A stretch of DNA of 64,000 nucleotides from an uncultured Croceitalea sp. (GTDB taxonomy: Bacteria > Bacteroidota > Bacteroidia > Flavobacteriales > Flavobacteriaceae): contig CANLWK010000001.1 of assembly GCA_947494805.1 (NCBI GenBank), positions 1,054,001 through 1,118,000 on the forward strand, given 5' to 3'. The notes under the pieces were generated by a model. That model did no database searches, was not told the DNA's origin, and saw nothing but the letters and a program-made list of their open reading frames with translations. Below, piece after piece: positions 53,831 to 63,531 of this stretch; position 1 is the first letter of the stretch, and each line of letters starts with the position of its first letter. Both the position numbers and the translations under genes were made by a program.

Positions 53831-55027
53831 GTGTTAGCACTATTGAAAAATTTAAAGGGGGATAAGGCAATCTGGGGCATCGTTGCCCTGTTGGCGCTGT
53901 TTTCCTTTTTGCCGGTCTATAGTGCCAGTACAAATTTGGTTTATGTAAAAGATTCAGGTACCACCGTAGGTCACTTGGTCAAACATGGGGTACTGCTCTT
54001 TTTGGGTTTTATGATTATTTATGCGGTTCATCGCATCCCAACAAATTATTTTAAGGGTCTTTCATTGATAGCAATGCCAATTGTGTTGATTTTGCTTGGG
54101 TATACATTGACCGTTGAGACGAATATTGGCGGGGTGAGTGCCAATCGTTGGATCAAGATTCCCTTTGTTGGTATTCCGTTTCAAACTTCAACTTTGGCCT
54201 CGGTAGTGCTTATGATATGGATTGCACGGTATTTAAGCAAGATACGCGATACAAAAATTACATTTACTGAAAGTATTTTACCACTGTGGCTTCCTGTCGG
54301 TTTAGTTATTGGGTTAATACTGCCCGCTAATTTTTCAACAGCTGCTATTGTTGGCCTGTTGGTCATGATATTGTGTTTTTTAGGAGGATATCCCTTAAAG
54401 TATCTGTTCGCCATTTCAGGAACAGGATTGGTATTGGCGGGTATGTTCTTATTTGTACTTTTTAAAGCTCCCGATGCCTTGCCAGATAGGGCAGGAACTT
54501 GGAAATCTAGAATTGAAACTTTTTTACACCCCGAGGAGGCCAGCGCTGATGCCAACCGTCAGGTGAACTATGCAAAAATGGCTGTGGCCGAGGGCGGACT
54601 TTTTGGAAAGGGTGCTGGCAAAAGTGTAATGAAGAACATCTTGTCACAAAGCACATCTGATTTCATATTTGCCATCATAATTGAAGAATATGGGTTGATT
54701 GGCGGATTAGGATTGCTCTTTTTCTATCTGTTGTTGCTGTTTAGAATAGTGGTCGTAGCGAATTCGGCCAAAACGGTTTTTGCAAAACTGTTGGTGATTG
54801 GCGTAGGATTGCCCATTGTGTTTCAAGCCTTTATCAATATGGGGGTAGTGGTACAATTGTTTCCTACAACAGGACAACCGTTGCCTTTGATCAGTATGGG
54901 GGGTACAGCAATATGGATGACCTGTTTGGCTATCGGAATTGTGTTGAGTGCAAGTGATAAAAAACAAGAAGAGGGATTGAACATTGATGATAATAACCCT
55001 TTAGAAGTATTGAGTGGGCAATTATAG
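53831..55027 (+). CDS. ftsW: Cell division protein FtsW, lipid II polymerase
   Basis: Septal SEDS glycosyltransferase working with the PBP. The GTG at 53831 gives 398 residues ([20 protein letters not shown]); an upstream in-frame start inside murD is excluded. About ten helices. [20 protein letters not shown] is the extracellular loop near the active-site Asp region of the SEDS family, and [19 protein letters not shown] and [14 protein letters not shown] are diagnostic. The end overlaps murG by 14 bases. Confidence 0.93.
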   Translation: MLALLKNLKGDKAIWGIVALLALFSFLPVYSASTNLVYVKDSGTTVGHLVKHGVLLFLGFMIIYAVHRIPTNYFKGLSLIAMPIVLILLGYTLTVETNIGGVSANRWIKIPFVGIPFQTSTLASVVLMIWIARYLSKIRDTKITFTESILPLWLPVGLVIGLILPANFSTAAIVGLLVMILCFLGGYPLKYLFAISGTGLVLAGMFLFVLFKAPDALPDRAGTWKSRIETFLHPEEASADANRQVNYAKMAVAEGGLFGKGAGKSVMKNILSQSTSDFIFAIIIEEYGLIGGLGLLFFYLLLLFRIVVVANSAKTVFAKLLVIGVGLPIVFQAFINMGVVVQLFPTTGQPLPLISMGGTAIWMTCLAIGIVLSASDKKQEEGLNIDDNNPLEVLSGQL

Positions 55028-56105
55028 ATTTATACTCTCAGGAGGGGGAACGGGAGGACACATTTATCCTGCCATAGCCATAGCGAACGAACTCAAGCGA
55101 CGGTTCAATGATGCCGAGTTCCTGTTCGTAGGTGCTAAGGATAAAATGGAAATGGAGAAAGTGCCACAAGCTGGTTATAAAATTAAAGGCTTGTGGATTA
55201 GTGGTTTACAACGGAAACTAACCTTAAAGAATCTAATGTTTCCGATAAAATTGATGAGTAGTTTGTGGAACGCACGCAATATAGTAAAGCAGTTTAAACC
55301 TGATGTGGCCATTGGTACGGGTGGTTTTGCCAGTGGCCCATTGTTAAAAATGGCCGCCTCCGCTGGCGTGCCCTGCGTGCTTCAAGAACAGAACTCATTT
55401 GCTGGTGTTACCAATAAGCTATTGGCCAACAAAGCCAAAAAAATCTGTGTTGCCTATGAAGGTATGGATAAGTTTTTTCCAAAAGAAAAGGTCGTGAAAA
55501 CGGGAAATCCTGTTCGGTCTGATTTGGTCACTATAGCGGTAGAGAAGAAGGCTGCCTTAGACTATTTCAGCTTTGATGTCAATAAGCCAGTAGTGTTGAT
55601 TTTGGGAGGTAGCCTTGGAGCACGCCGTGTAAATCAGTTGATAGCAAAAGAGCTGGAGTTTTTTGAGCATGTAGCGGTGCAAGTACTATGGCAATGTGGC
55701 AAGCTGTACTATGAAGATTATAAGAATCATGAATCAAGCAAGGTAAGGGTAAAACCTTTTTTAAACAAAATGGATTATGCCTACGCAGCAGCAGATATTA
55801 TTATTTCAAGAGCAGGTGCCGGTTCGGTTTCTGAATTGTGTTTGGTAGGTAAGCCCACAATTTTTATTCCGTCGCCCAATGTCGCTGAAGATCATCAAAC
55901 CAAAAATGCCGAAGCACTGGTCAAAGAAAATGCGGCGCTAATGCTGAAAGAAAAAGAGTTGGATCACAGCTTTGAATCCACATTTAAAAAAATTATTGGC
56001 TCTGAGGCCATAAAAAGTGAACTGGCATCAAATATTAAACGCTTGGCATTGCCCAAAGCAACCGAGCATATTGTTAACGAAATAGAGAGGCTTATAAAAA
56101 AGTAA
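55014..56105 (+). CDS. murG: UDP-GlcNAc:lipid I N-acetylglucosaminyltransferase
   Basis: Makes lipid II at the cytoplasmic face of the membrane. The 363 residues start at a GTG inside ftsW. GT-B motifs are [18 protein letters not shown] (about 10-27), [12 protein letters not shown] (about 102), [16 protein letters not shown] (about 196), and the nucleotide-binding [20 protein letters not shown] (about 264). Standard length and motifs. Confidence 0.95.
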   Translation: MGNYRFILSGGGTGGHIYPAIAIANELKRRFNDAEFLFVGAKDKMEMEKVPQAGYKIKGLWISGLQRKLTLKNLMFPIKLMSSLWNARNIVKQFKPDVAIGTGGFASGPLLKMAASAGVPCVLQEQNSFAGVTNKLLANKAKKICVAYEGMDKFFPKEKVVKTGNPVRSDLVTIAVEKKAALDYFSFDVNKPVVLILGGSLGARRVNQLIAKELEFFEHVAVQVLWQCGKLYYEDYKNHESSKVRVKPFLNKMDYAYAAADIIISRAGAGSVSELCLVGKPTIFIPSPNVAEDHQTKNAEALVKENAALMLKEKELDHSFESTFKKIIGSEAIKSELASNIKRLALPKATEHIVNEIERLIKK

Positions 56106-56160
56106 AGAGTAAACAGTGGCAGTTTTTACTGGGAATACAATTTTGAATAACATTTGATTT

Positions 56161-57513
56161 TTGAACTTAAATAACGTACATAGTGTCTATTTTATTGGTA
56201 TCGGAGGCATCGGTATGTCGGCGCTTGCCCGATATTTTAAGTTCATCGGCAAGCAGGTCATGGGTTATGATAAGACCGGAACACCGCTTATCAATGAGTT
56301 GCGGCAATTGGGTATTTCTGTTCATTTTGAGGATAGCGTTGCTTTGATTCCGATTGACTTTAAACAAAGGGAAAACACACTTGTGGTATATACACCGGCA
56401 GTACCAGAAACACATGCTGAATTACGCTACTTTTTGGACAATTCCTTCGAGGTAAAAAAGCGGTCCGAGGTTTTGGGTATTATTACCAATGAAACGTTTT
56501 GTTTTGCTGTTGCGGGTACGCATGGCAAGACCACGACCTCGTCGATATTAGCACACCTTTTAAAAGCAACGAATACGCCACTCATTGCATTTTTAGGGGG
56601 TATTTCTGAAGATTTCAACAGCAATTTTGTTTTAGAGGGTACTGAATATTCGGTGGTTGAGGCTGATGAGTACGACCGTTCGTTTTTGCGACTTTCACCT
56701 AATATCGCTTGTATTACCTCAATGGATGCCGATCATCTTGATATCTATGGTTCTGATAAAGAAATCAAAAAATCGTTTCATGAGTTTGCCGGTAAAATCA
56801 AAGCGGGAGGGAAATTATTGGTTCGGAAAGGTCTTCCTATTCAAGGAATCACCTATGGAATCGAAGATGCTTCGGATTATACAATAGATAACTTAAAAGT
56901 TAAAAACGGCGCTTACATATTCGATATAACAACACCGAAAGAAACTATACAAAATGTATGTTTCAATAAACCTGGCAAACATAATTTGCTCAATGGATTA
57001 GCTGCTTTTGCCATGGCGGCCGAGGTATTTTCAGAAACTCACCGCCTTGCTGAAGCTTTGTCCACGTTTAAGGGCGTACAGCGCAGGTTTTCGTATCAGA
57101 TAAAAGAAAATGACTTTGTTTTTATAGATGATTACGCCCACCACCCTACGGAGATTGAGGCCGTTTATCAAGCCGTTTCTGAAATGCATCCCAACAAAAA
57201 AACCACTGTAGTTTTTCAACCCCACTTATTCTCTAGAACAAAGGATTTCATAGCAGGGTTTGCCAGTAGCCTGGCAAAGTTTGACAAGATATTGCTGCTT
57301 GAGATATATCCTGCGAGGGAAAAACCGATACCGGGTGTCAATGCAAAATGGCTGTTGGATAAAATTAAAAATCCAAATAAAAAAATAATAGAAAAGGAAG
57401 CTATTGTGAATGAATTGAATAGCTGCAGGCCAGAAGTTTTAATAACTATGGGCGCAGGAGATATTGGACTTGAAGTACCGAAACTAAAAAAGCAATTGGC
57501 ATATGCGAGTTAA
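56161..57513 (+). CDS. murC: UDP-N-acetylmuramate-L-alanine ligase
   Basis: Adds L-alanine to UDP-MurNAc, the first Mur ligase step. The 450 residues start at a TTG. FIGIGGIGMSALARYFKFIG is the N-terminal UDP-binding loop. AVAGTHGKTTTSSILAHLL (about 117) is the ATP loop. EADEYDRSFL and FIDDYAHHPTEIEA are the catalytic and C-terminal signatures. It overlaps ftsQ by 11 bases. murB, usually near, is not in this cluster. Confidence 0.95.
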   Translation: MNLNNVHSVYFIGIGGIGMSALARYFKFIGKQVMGYDKTGTPLINELRQLGISVHFEDSVALIPIDFKQRENTLVVYTPAVPETHAELRYFLDNSFEVKKRSEVLGIITNETFCFAVAGTHGKTTTSSILAHLLKATNTPLIAFLGGISEDFNSNFVLEGTEYSVVEADEYDRSFLRLSPNIACITSMDADHLDIYGSDKEIKKSFHEFAGKIKAGGKLLVRKGLPIQGITYGIEDASDYTIDNLKVKNGAYIFDITTPKETIQNVCFNKPGKHNLLNGLAAFAMAAEVFSETHRLAEALSTFKGVQRRFSYQIKENDFVFIDDYAHHPTEIEAVYQAVSEMHPNKKTTVVFQPHLFSRTKDFIAGFASSLAKFDKILLLEIYPAREKPIPGVNAKWLLDKIKNPNKKIIEKEAIVNELNSCRPEVLITMGAGDIGLEVPKLKKQLAYAS

Positions 57514-58222
57514 TTGGAATGTTGTAAAAATAACGGGCCTTATATTGGCCATGGCAGGGTTGTATGGCTTTGCTGACTTTCGAAGCAATACGAAACAGAT
57601 TACAGATATAAAGATTAAGTTTTTGGGAGACAATAACTTATACTTGACAGAAGACGCAGTTAATAAATTGTTAATACAAAATTATGGCAGCGTAAAAAAT
57701 AGGGCAAAAGAACAAGTAGTTTTGAATACCATAGAGGGGCTCTTAGAGTCCAATGAAATGGTGAAAAATGCCCAAGTCTATCTCTCGGTTGAGGGAGAGC
57801 TAATTTCAAAAATTGTTCAGCGAAAACCAATTGGAAGGGTTGAGGGCGTCTCCAAATTTTATTTGGATGATACTGGTAAACGTATGCCTTTATCAAGGCA
57901 TCACTCGGCTAGAGTACCTATCATCACGGGTAAGATTACGGGTAAAACCTTGGAGGACGCTTATGTCATTTTAAATTTTGTGACCAAGGATGATTTTTTA
58001 AGAAAAAATGTCATCGGGATACATATTGAAGATGAGGGACAGTATCAATTGAAGTTCAGAATTGAAAATTTTGTAGTGAATTTGGGCGGGGTGGACAATT
58101 TGGATGAAAAGTTCAAAAATTTTATGGCGTTTTATGTGAAGGCAACAAAAGATAATACGCTTGAAAATTATGCAATAGTGAGTTTAGAATTTGATAACCA
58201 AGTGGTTTGCACCAAAATATAA
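57503..58222 (+). CDS. ftsQ: Cell division protein FtsQ
   Basis: A 239-residue bitopic divisome protein. There is a short cytoplasmic N-terminus, a membrane helix at about 9-25 (ITGLILAMAGLYGFADF) and a periplasmic POTRA-like domain (about 35-110, including EDAVNKLLIQNYGSVKNRAK). The rest is FtsQ beta domain (VQRKPIGRVEGVSKFYLDDT). Position between murC and ftsA supports the name, since FtsQ sequence is weakly conserved. It overlaps murC and lies three bases before ftsA. Confidence 0.88.
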   Translation: MRVNWNVVKITGLILAMAGLYGFADFRSNTKQITDIKIKFLGDNNLYLTEDAVNKLLIQNYGSVKNRAKEQVVLNTIEGLLESNEMVKNAQVYLSVEGELISKIVQRKPIGRVEGVSKFYLDDTGKRMPLSRHHSARVPIITGKITGKTLEDAYVILNFVTKDDFLRKNVIGIHIEDEGQYQLKFRIENFVVNLGGVDNLDEKFKNFMAFYVKATKDNTLENYAIVSLEFDNQVVCTKI

Positions 58223-58225
58223 AGT

Positions 58226-59560
58226 ATGGAACAAGGTAGATATTCAGTTGGGTTAGATATCGGTACAACTAAAATTGTGGCGATAATCGGTAAAGAAAAC
58301 GAATACGGCAAAATCGAGATTTTAGGTACTGGAAAATCTAAAAGTCTTGGCGTACATCGTGGTGTTGTGAACAATATAACACAGACCATTTCGTCAATTC
58401 AACAAGCTGTTGAGCAAGCCGAAATCAATTCAGGTCTTAAGATAGGTTCTGTAGTGGTCGGAATAGCCGGGCAACATATCAGAAGCTTACAACATAGCGA
58501 TTATATAACCAGACCCGATGCCGAAGAGGTTATCAATGATGAAGATCTTGACAAACTCTGCAATCAAGTCTATAAGTTGGTGATGTTGCCCGGAGAGGAG
58601 ATTATTCACGTGTTGCCGCAGGAATACAAAGTTGATGGCCAATCTGAGATTAAGCAACCCATCGGTATGTACGGTGGACGTTTAGAAGCGAATTTTCATG
58701 TTGTGGTAGGGCAGGTCACTTCTATTAAGAACATAGGACGCTGTATTAAAAGCGCTGGACTTGATTTGGGCAATATTACCCTTGAACCTTTGGCTTCGGC
58801 AGAAGCTGTGTTGAGCCAAGAGGAGAAAGAAGCAGGCGTTGCATTGATAGATATCGGTGGCGGCACTACTGATTTGGCCATATTCAAAGATGGAATCATC
58901 CGCCATACTTCCGTAATTCCATTTGGGGGCAATGTAATAACCGAAGACATCAAAGAAGGATGTTCGATTATAGAGAAACAGGCCGAATTATTAAAAATGA
59001 AATTTGGTTCTGCATGGCCGGGCGAGAATAAAGACAATGAAATAGTCTCTATTCCTGGTTTAAGAGGTCGAGAACCCAAAGAAATAACCCTCAAAAACCT
59101 TTCGAAGATTATCCACGCCAGAGTCGTAGAGATTGTAGAGCAAGTATATGTTGAGATAAAAAATTACGGACACGAAGAGCAAAAGAAAAAACTGATTGCC
59201 GGCATTGTTTTAACCGGTGGTGGAAGCCAATTGAAGCACTTAAAGCAGTTGGTTGAATATATTACGGGCATGGACACTCGAATTGGTTACCCCAACGAAC
59301 ACCTGGCGGGGGACTCTGATGAAGAAATAGCCAGTCCATTATATGCAACTGCCGTGGGCCTTTTGATGAATGCCATTAAAACCAATGGGCGCTTAGATGT
59401 TACAGAAAATGAGATGGTAGAAGAACATCTCGAAGAAGAGGTCTTGGTCGGTCAAGAAGCTGCACCAAGTAAAACCGCACATGCGGTGTCGAAAGAACGC
59501 AAGTCCATTTTTGATAAATGGTCGGAGAAGTTGAAGGACTTTTTAGATAACGCAGAATAA
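58226..59560 (+). CDS. ftsA: Cell division protein FtsA
   Basis: Actin-like protein that tethers FtsZ to the membrane. The 444 residues contain phosphate-1 (VGLDIGTTKIVAII, about 8-21), the SHS2 1C domain (about 85-160), phosphate-2 (ALIDIGGGTTDLAIFKDG, about 210), the adenosine motif GIVLTGGGSQLKHL (about 328) and a C-terminal amphipathic helix (SIFDKWSEKLKDFLDNAE) for membrane binding. It is followed by ftsZ after 24 bases. Confidence 0.95.
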   Translation: MEQGRYSVGLDIGTTKIVAIIGKENEYGKIEILGTGKSKSLGVHRGVVNNITQTISSIQQAVEQAEINSGLKIGSVVVGIAGQHIRSLQHSDYITRPDAEEVINDEDLDKLCNQVYKLVMLPGEEIIHVLPQEYKVDGQSEIKQPIGMYGGRLEANFHVVVGQVTSIKNIGRCIKSAGLDLGNITLEPLASAEAVLSQEEKEAGVALIDIGGGTTDLAIFKDGIIRHTSVIPFGGNVITEDIKEGCSIIEKQAELLKMKFGSAWPGENKDNEIVSIPGLRGREPKEITLKNLSKIIHARVVEIVEQVYVEIKNYGHEEQKKKLIAGIVLTGGGSQLKHLKQLVEYITGMDTRIGYPNEHLAGDSDEEIASPLYATAVGLLMNAIKTNGRLDVTENEMVEEHLEEEVLVGQEAAPSKTAHAVSKERKSIFDKWSEKLKDFLDNAE

Positions 59561-59584
59561 AATACCCACAATAAAGAAATCACC

Positions 59585-61549
59585 ATGAGCAAGAACACTG
59601 AATTTGATAATATCGCCTTTGATTTACCGAAGAACAAAAGCAATGTCATTAAAGTTATTGGCGTTGGTGGAGGTGGCAGCAATGCTATCAACCACATGTT
59701 TCAATCAGGAATCAACGGCGTTGATTTTGTGATTTGTAATACAGATGCACAAGCCCTGGAAAACAGTTCAATTCCTAATAAGATACAGTTGGGCGTATCA
59801 TTGACCGAAGGTCTCGGTGCAGGTGCTGACCCCTCGGTAGGTGAGCAGGCGGCCATGGAAAGCATGGAAGAAATTAAGGCCATGCTGGAGCATACGACAA
59901 AAATGGTCTTTATAACTGCTGGCATGGGTGGTGGAACTGGTACTGGTGCGGCACCTATCATTGCACAAGCTGCCAAAGAAATGGGCGTACTTACCGTAGG
60001 TATTGTGACCACGCCATTTCAGTTTGAAGGTGGACCGCGATGTAAACAGGCCCAAGCGGGTATTGAAAAGCTGCGAAACAATGTAGATTCCTTAATTGTT
60101 ATCAATAACAATAAATTGAGAGATATCTATGGCAATCTGGGTTATAAGGCCGGTTTCTCAAAAGCAGATGAAGTACTTTCGACAGCTGCTAAAGGTATCG
60201 CCGAAGTTATTACACACCACTATACACAAAATATTGACCTACGGGATGCCAAAACCGTACTGTCAAATAGTGGAACGGCAATCATGGGTTCTTCGACGGC
60301 GTCGGGCTCGGCACGTGCTAATGAAGCAATTACCAAAGCGTTGGATTCTCCATTATTGAACGACAACAAAATTACAGGAGCTAAAAATGTACTGTTGTTA
60401 ATTGTTTCTGGTAGTCAAGAGATTACTATCGATGAGATAGGTGAAATCAATGATTTTATACAATTAGAGGCAGGACACAGTGCTAACATCATCATGGGTA
60501 TCGGTGAAGATGAAGGGTTGGGCGATTCTATTGCGGTTACGGTAATTGCAACAGGCTTTAACAGTGACCAGCAAGATGAGATCACCAATACCGAAACCAA
60601 AAAAATCATTCACACACTGGAAGATGAACAAAAAGCCGTTCATGATTTGGGAGAAGTGAATACGGTAATGAATCCTGTTGCTCAAAAAGTTGCCGAACCA
60701 CAGATTATCAAACATCAATTGGAAGAAGAGGAAGAAGAACCGCAAATGCAGCTTCCCGAGTCTGATTTGATTGAAACTACGAGTTATATCAGAAATTTTA
60801 ATGTGTTTTACGAAGAGGTTATACCTGAACCCGTAGATGAAGTATTGGCAACAAATTTGGTTGAAGATGATTTCATCATTATCGAGGCAAAGAATGTCAT
60901 TAATGATATTGAGGTAATTGACCCAGAGATTGTTTCATCTAAACAAGTTGAAGAAGACCAGTTTGCGCTGTCTTTTGATATGCCTTTGAGCAAAACAGAA
61001 GAAGAACCAAAAGAGAACACCATCGTTTTTGACTTGACCGATGAGGCAAAAGATATTGATGTCAACGAATATGTTGAAGTAAGCCCGGTATTGGATTTCA
61101 ATAAAGAAGGTGAAACACGATACAACCTTGAAGAGTACATGGAGTTAGAAACCAAACTTACCGGTGCTAAGTCCGTTGCTGAAACCCATGAGCCCAAGAT
61201 TGTAGAAGATGAGCTGGTCTTTGAGAAAAAAACAATAAAGGCCGAAGCTTCAAATGAAGGAGAGGGTTCTTCTGACAATGTAGATCCTTTCAATAGTTCA
61301 ATAAGTGATTTATTGAAAGACAGAGCCGATGAAAGAAGAAAAAAATTGAAGAATTTCAATTACAAATTTCAAAACAACAGAAACAGTATTGACGAAATAG
61401 AAAAGCAACCTGCTTACAAACGTCAAAATGTAGAACTGAATGATAATCCTACAGAACAAAAAGTATCGCGGATGAGTTTGGGTGAAGATAGCAATGATGA
61501 AATTCAATTGCGTTCGAACAACTCTTTCTTGCATGACAATGTTGATTAG
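59585..61549 (+). CDS. ftsZ: Cell division protein FtsZ with long C-terminal tail
   Basis: Tubulin-like GTPase that forms the Z ring. The GTPase and T7 domains fill about 1-330, with GVGGGGSNAINHM near residue 26, the tubulin signature GGGTGTG at 115-121, and the T7 loop TQNIDLRDAKTVLSNSG carrying both acidic residues. Residues about 335-654 are an acidic, low-complexity linker, far longer than the roughly 60 residues of E. coli. It ends in RSNNSFLHDNVD, probably the partner-binding tip. Long tails are usual in Flavobacteriaceae. Confidence 0.97.
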   Translation: MSKNTEFDNIAFDLPKNKSNVIKVIGVGGGGSNAINHMFQSGINGVDFVICNTDAQALENSSIPNKIQLGVSLTEGLGAGADPSVGEQAAMESMEEIKAMLEHTTKMVFITAGMGGGTGTGAAPIIAQAAKEMGVLTVGIVTTPFQFEGGPRCKQAQAGIEKLRNNVDSLIVINNNKLRDIYGNLGYKAGFSKADEVLSTAAKGIAEVITHHYTQNIDLRDAKTVLSNSGTAIMGSSTASGSARANEAITKALDSPLLNDNKITGAKNVLLLIVSGSQEITIDEIGEINDFIQLEAGHSANIIMGIGEDEGLGDSIAVTVIATGFNSDQQDEITNTETKKIIHTLEDEQKAVHDLGEVNTVMNPVAQKVAEPQIIKHQLEEEEEEPQMQLPESDLIETTSYIRNFNVFYEEVIPEPVDEVLATNLVEDDFIIIEAKNVINDIEVIDPEIVSSKQVEEDQFALSFDMPLSKTEEEPKENTIVFDLTDEAKDIDVNEYVEVSPVLDFNKEGETRYNLEEYMELETKLTGAKSVAETHEPKIVEDELVFEKKTIKAEASNEGEGSSDNVDPFNSSISDLLKDRADERRKKLKNFNYKFQNNRNSIDEIEKQPAYKRQNVELNDNPTEQKVSRMSLGEDSNDEIQLRSNNSFLHDNVD

Positions 61550-61585
61550 TAGTGTTTGAATTGCATCCATTTTAATGGAACGCAC

Positions 61586-61626
61586 AAACCCGGAAGTAGG
61601 CTGTTACTTTCGGGTTTATTTTTTAT
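61586..61626 (+). terminator. Terminator of the mraZ-ftsZ cluster
   Basis: AAACCCGGAAGTA pairs with TACTTTCGGGTTT (one G-T wobble) around GGCTGT and is followed by ATTTTTTAT. It lies 36 bases after the ftsZ stop. Confidence 0.85.
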
Positions 61627-61652
61627 CTTCGCTGTCCGAAAATTGAACTAAA

Positions 61653-62105
61653 ATGGGTTTGCAAGAACAAGTAATGAGTGAAATGAAGGCAGCGATGAAA
61701 GCAAAGGATAGTGTTTCTCTAGAATCATTGCGCGCTATCAAATCTGCAATATTACTGGCACAGACAGATAAGGGTGCCGGTGGGACCTTGTCTGAAGAAG
61801 ACGGGGTGAGGTTGGTTCAAAAGTTGGTGAAACAACGTAAAGACAGTGCAGCCATTTTTCAAGAGCAGGGCAGAGGCGATTTGGCAGAGCCAGAACTGGC
61901 TCAGGTAAAGATTATAGAACGGTTTTTACCCGAGCAGTTATCTGAGGAAGAGATTGAAAAAGTAGTGGTGCAAACTATTGATGCCACAGGTGCTTCAGGT
62001 ATGCAAGATATGGGCAAGGTAATGGGTATCGTTTCAAAAGAGTTAGCTGGTCAGGCCGATGGAAAAACCATTTCGTCAATAGTAAAGGCAAAATTAAGTT
62101 CATAA
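61653..62105 (+). CDS. GatB/YqeY domain protein
   Basis: A 150-residue, mostly helical protein: MGLQEQVMSEMKAAMKAKDS, then SLRAIKSAILLAQ, and VQKLVKQRKDSAAIFQEQGR. It matches the YqeY family, which resembles the tail domain of the tRNA amidotransferase subunit GatB. It is thought to contact tRNA, though a catalytic role is not established. It follows ftsZ as in many Flavobacteriaceae. The tRNA-Arg gene begins seven bases after its stop. Confidence 0.9.
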   Translation: MGLQEQVMSEMKAAMKAKDSVSLESLRAIKSAILLAQTDKGAGGTLSEEDGVRLVQKLVKQRKDSAAIFQEQGRGDLAEPELAQVKIIERFLPEQLSEEEIEKVVVQTIDATGASGMQDMGKVMGIVSKELAGQADGKTISSIVKAKLSS

Positions 62106-62111
62106 ATTTAA

Positions 62112-62185
62112 GGCCACGTAGCTCAGCTGAATAGAGCACTGGATTTCGGCTCCAGCGGTCGTAGGTTTGAATCCTACCGTGGTCA
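62112..62185 (+). tRNA. tRNA-Arg (anticodon TCG)
   Basis: A 74-base cloverleaf. The acceptor stem GGCCACG pairs with CGTGGTC (one G-T). The anticodon stem CTGGA/TCCAG encloses TTTCGGC, so the anticodon is TCG, reading CGA. The T arm GTAGG/CCTAC carries TTTGAAT. No CCA is encoded; the discriminator is A. Confidence 0.95.
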
Positions 62186-62196
62186 CGAATAAGTAA

Positions 62197-62250
62197 AAAA
62201 CCCACACGGCAAATCAGGCTAGCTTGAATTTGTAAGTGTGGGCTTTTTAT
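62197..62250 (+). terminator. Terminator after the tRNA-Arg gene
   Basis: CCCACAC (62201-62207) pairs with GTGTGGG (62236-62242), a long loop, followed by CTTTTTATTTTC. Confidence 0.55.
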
Positions 62251-62342
62251 TTTCAAAGCGGAGTTTTGTTTGGAAAAACGAGCGTAGCGAAGTTAATCCC
62301 TGTAATTGGGCCATGACGATGGCCTGAATTTGTAAGTGTGGG
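62225..62342. repeat. Direct repeat pair exactly 100 bases apart
   Basis: TGAATTTGTAAGTGTGGG occurs at 62225-62242 and again at 62325-62342. The first copy forms half of the tRNA terminator. The copies do not include the tRNA 3' end, so they do not look like attachment sites. The surrounding 62186-62420 interval holds no other gene. Confidence 0.6.
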
Positions 62343-62420
62343 TTTTCATCTCAAAAGTGGTACTTCACAGAAACTACCACTATTCAATTTTAGGGTTGTA
62401 TTCTGTGATTTTTCTTAGTC

Positions 62421-63527
62421 TTAAACCCTTAGTGCGGGTAGCTGAAGTTTTACCCATACCACAGAGCCTGTTTGCTCACCACTCTTTAATGAATCATTGA
62501 AAATTTTAAAATCAAAATCACCTCTGAACAAAGAATTTAACCTGGCCAAAACGTTCCCAATGCCCAGACCAAACACAGGAGGTTCAATTTCTAAAGGTTT
62601 TCCATTATTGACAATATTGATATTGATGACATCCCCATTTAACCTGGCCCATATTTGGGTTTTAATGTTCTGATGCTTCTCTGAAAATCCGTGCTTAATG
62701 GTGTTCTCAATAAATGGTTGCAGTAATAGAGGGGGAATAAGATATTCGTCTAATTCCTTTGGAATATCAAGATCCACTAACCATTTATCATCATACCTTA
62801 GTCGTTCCATGTTTATATATGTTTTCAACAAGGATAGCTCATCTTGAAATCTCGTCAATTTGGTTTCTTGAAGGTTCAGGGTACATCTTAACAGATAACT
62901 TAAATCGGCTATGGCATCTTGAGCTTTTAATTTGTTATCGTTAATCAACGATGAGATACCATTGAGAGCATTGAAAAGAAAATGAGGATTTAATTGAGCC
63001 TGTAGTGCCTTTACCTTTGAATCTAAAAGTTTGGTTTTAAGTTGAGACGCTTCTAGTTCATCCTTTTTTTGTTGAATTAAGTACTGATAGGCGTACACTA
63101 TTGCTATCATTGAGAAATACACGAAGAAATTAAAACTCAATCCACTTAGACCTCTAATGAAAATGCTTTCAATGCTCAAAGCGGCAACTTTTGAAAATAC
63201 ATGGACATCCAATAAAAGTCCAATACCAGCGGTGTAAAAAGCCAACAGACTGGCAAGTAGTAAATGAACTGACAGCATTAAGGGGTTCAAGGTTTTTCCA
63301 CCGAAGATTTTTTTTGTAAGCAAGAGTGCAGTAAATATATAAGCAAGTTTGGTGACAAAGAAAACCCCATACTGTATCAAAAGTTCCCTAATAAGAACAT
63401 CAAGTTCATTTTGTTGGTGGTAGATGAGCACTGTTCCAACAAAATCGATAATGTAGGCGATGAGGTAGTAGACCAAAAGTACTTGGACCAATTTTTTGTC
63501 GATGAGTTTGCCAAAATGCTTTCCCAT
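62421..63527 (-). CDS. LytS/YehU-type sensor histidine kinase
   Basis: A 368-residue membrane kinase with about five hydrophobic helices in residues 12-155. A coiled linker and the His_kinase region follow; the phosphorylated His lies in AQLNPHFLFNALNGISSLI (about 190). PLLLQPFIENTIKHGFSEKH is the ATPase N-box. GLGIGNVLARLNSLF is the G-box equivalent. This family lacks the DHp fold of classical kinases and pairs with LytTR regulators. The regulator gene ends four bases before its start, so the two form a pair. Confidence 0.88.
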   Translation of the reverse strand: MGKHFGKLIDKKLVQVLLVYYLIAYIIDFVGTVLIYHQQNELDVLIRELLIQYGVFFVTKLAYIFTALLLTKKIFGGKTLNPLMLSVHLLLASLLAFYTAGIGLLLDVHVFSKVAALSIESIFIRGLSGLSFNFFVYFSMIAIVYAYQYLIQQKKDELEASQLKTKLLDSKVKALQAQLNPHFLFNALNGISSLINDNKLKAQDAIADLSYLLRCTLNLQETKLTRFQDELSLLKTYINMERLRYDDKWLVDLDIPKELDEYLIPPLLLQPFIENTIKHGFSEKHQNIKTQIWARLNGDVININIVNNGKPLEIEPPVFGLGIGNVLARLNSLFRGDFDFKIFNDSLKSGEQTGSVVWVKLQLPALRV

Positions 63528-63531
63528 GGTA

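Noticed and set aside
60808-61359. 183-codon open frame on the minus strand inside ftsZ
   Set aside because: It is a Ser-rich shadow of the FtsZ acidic tail, with no motif, start context or upstream promoter.
62225-62342. att sites of an integrated element next to tRNA-Arg
   Set aside because: The repeats do not include the tRNA 3' end, are only 100 bases apart and enclose no integrase.
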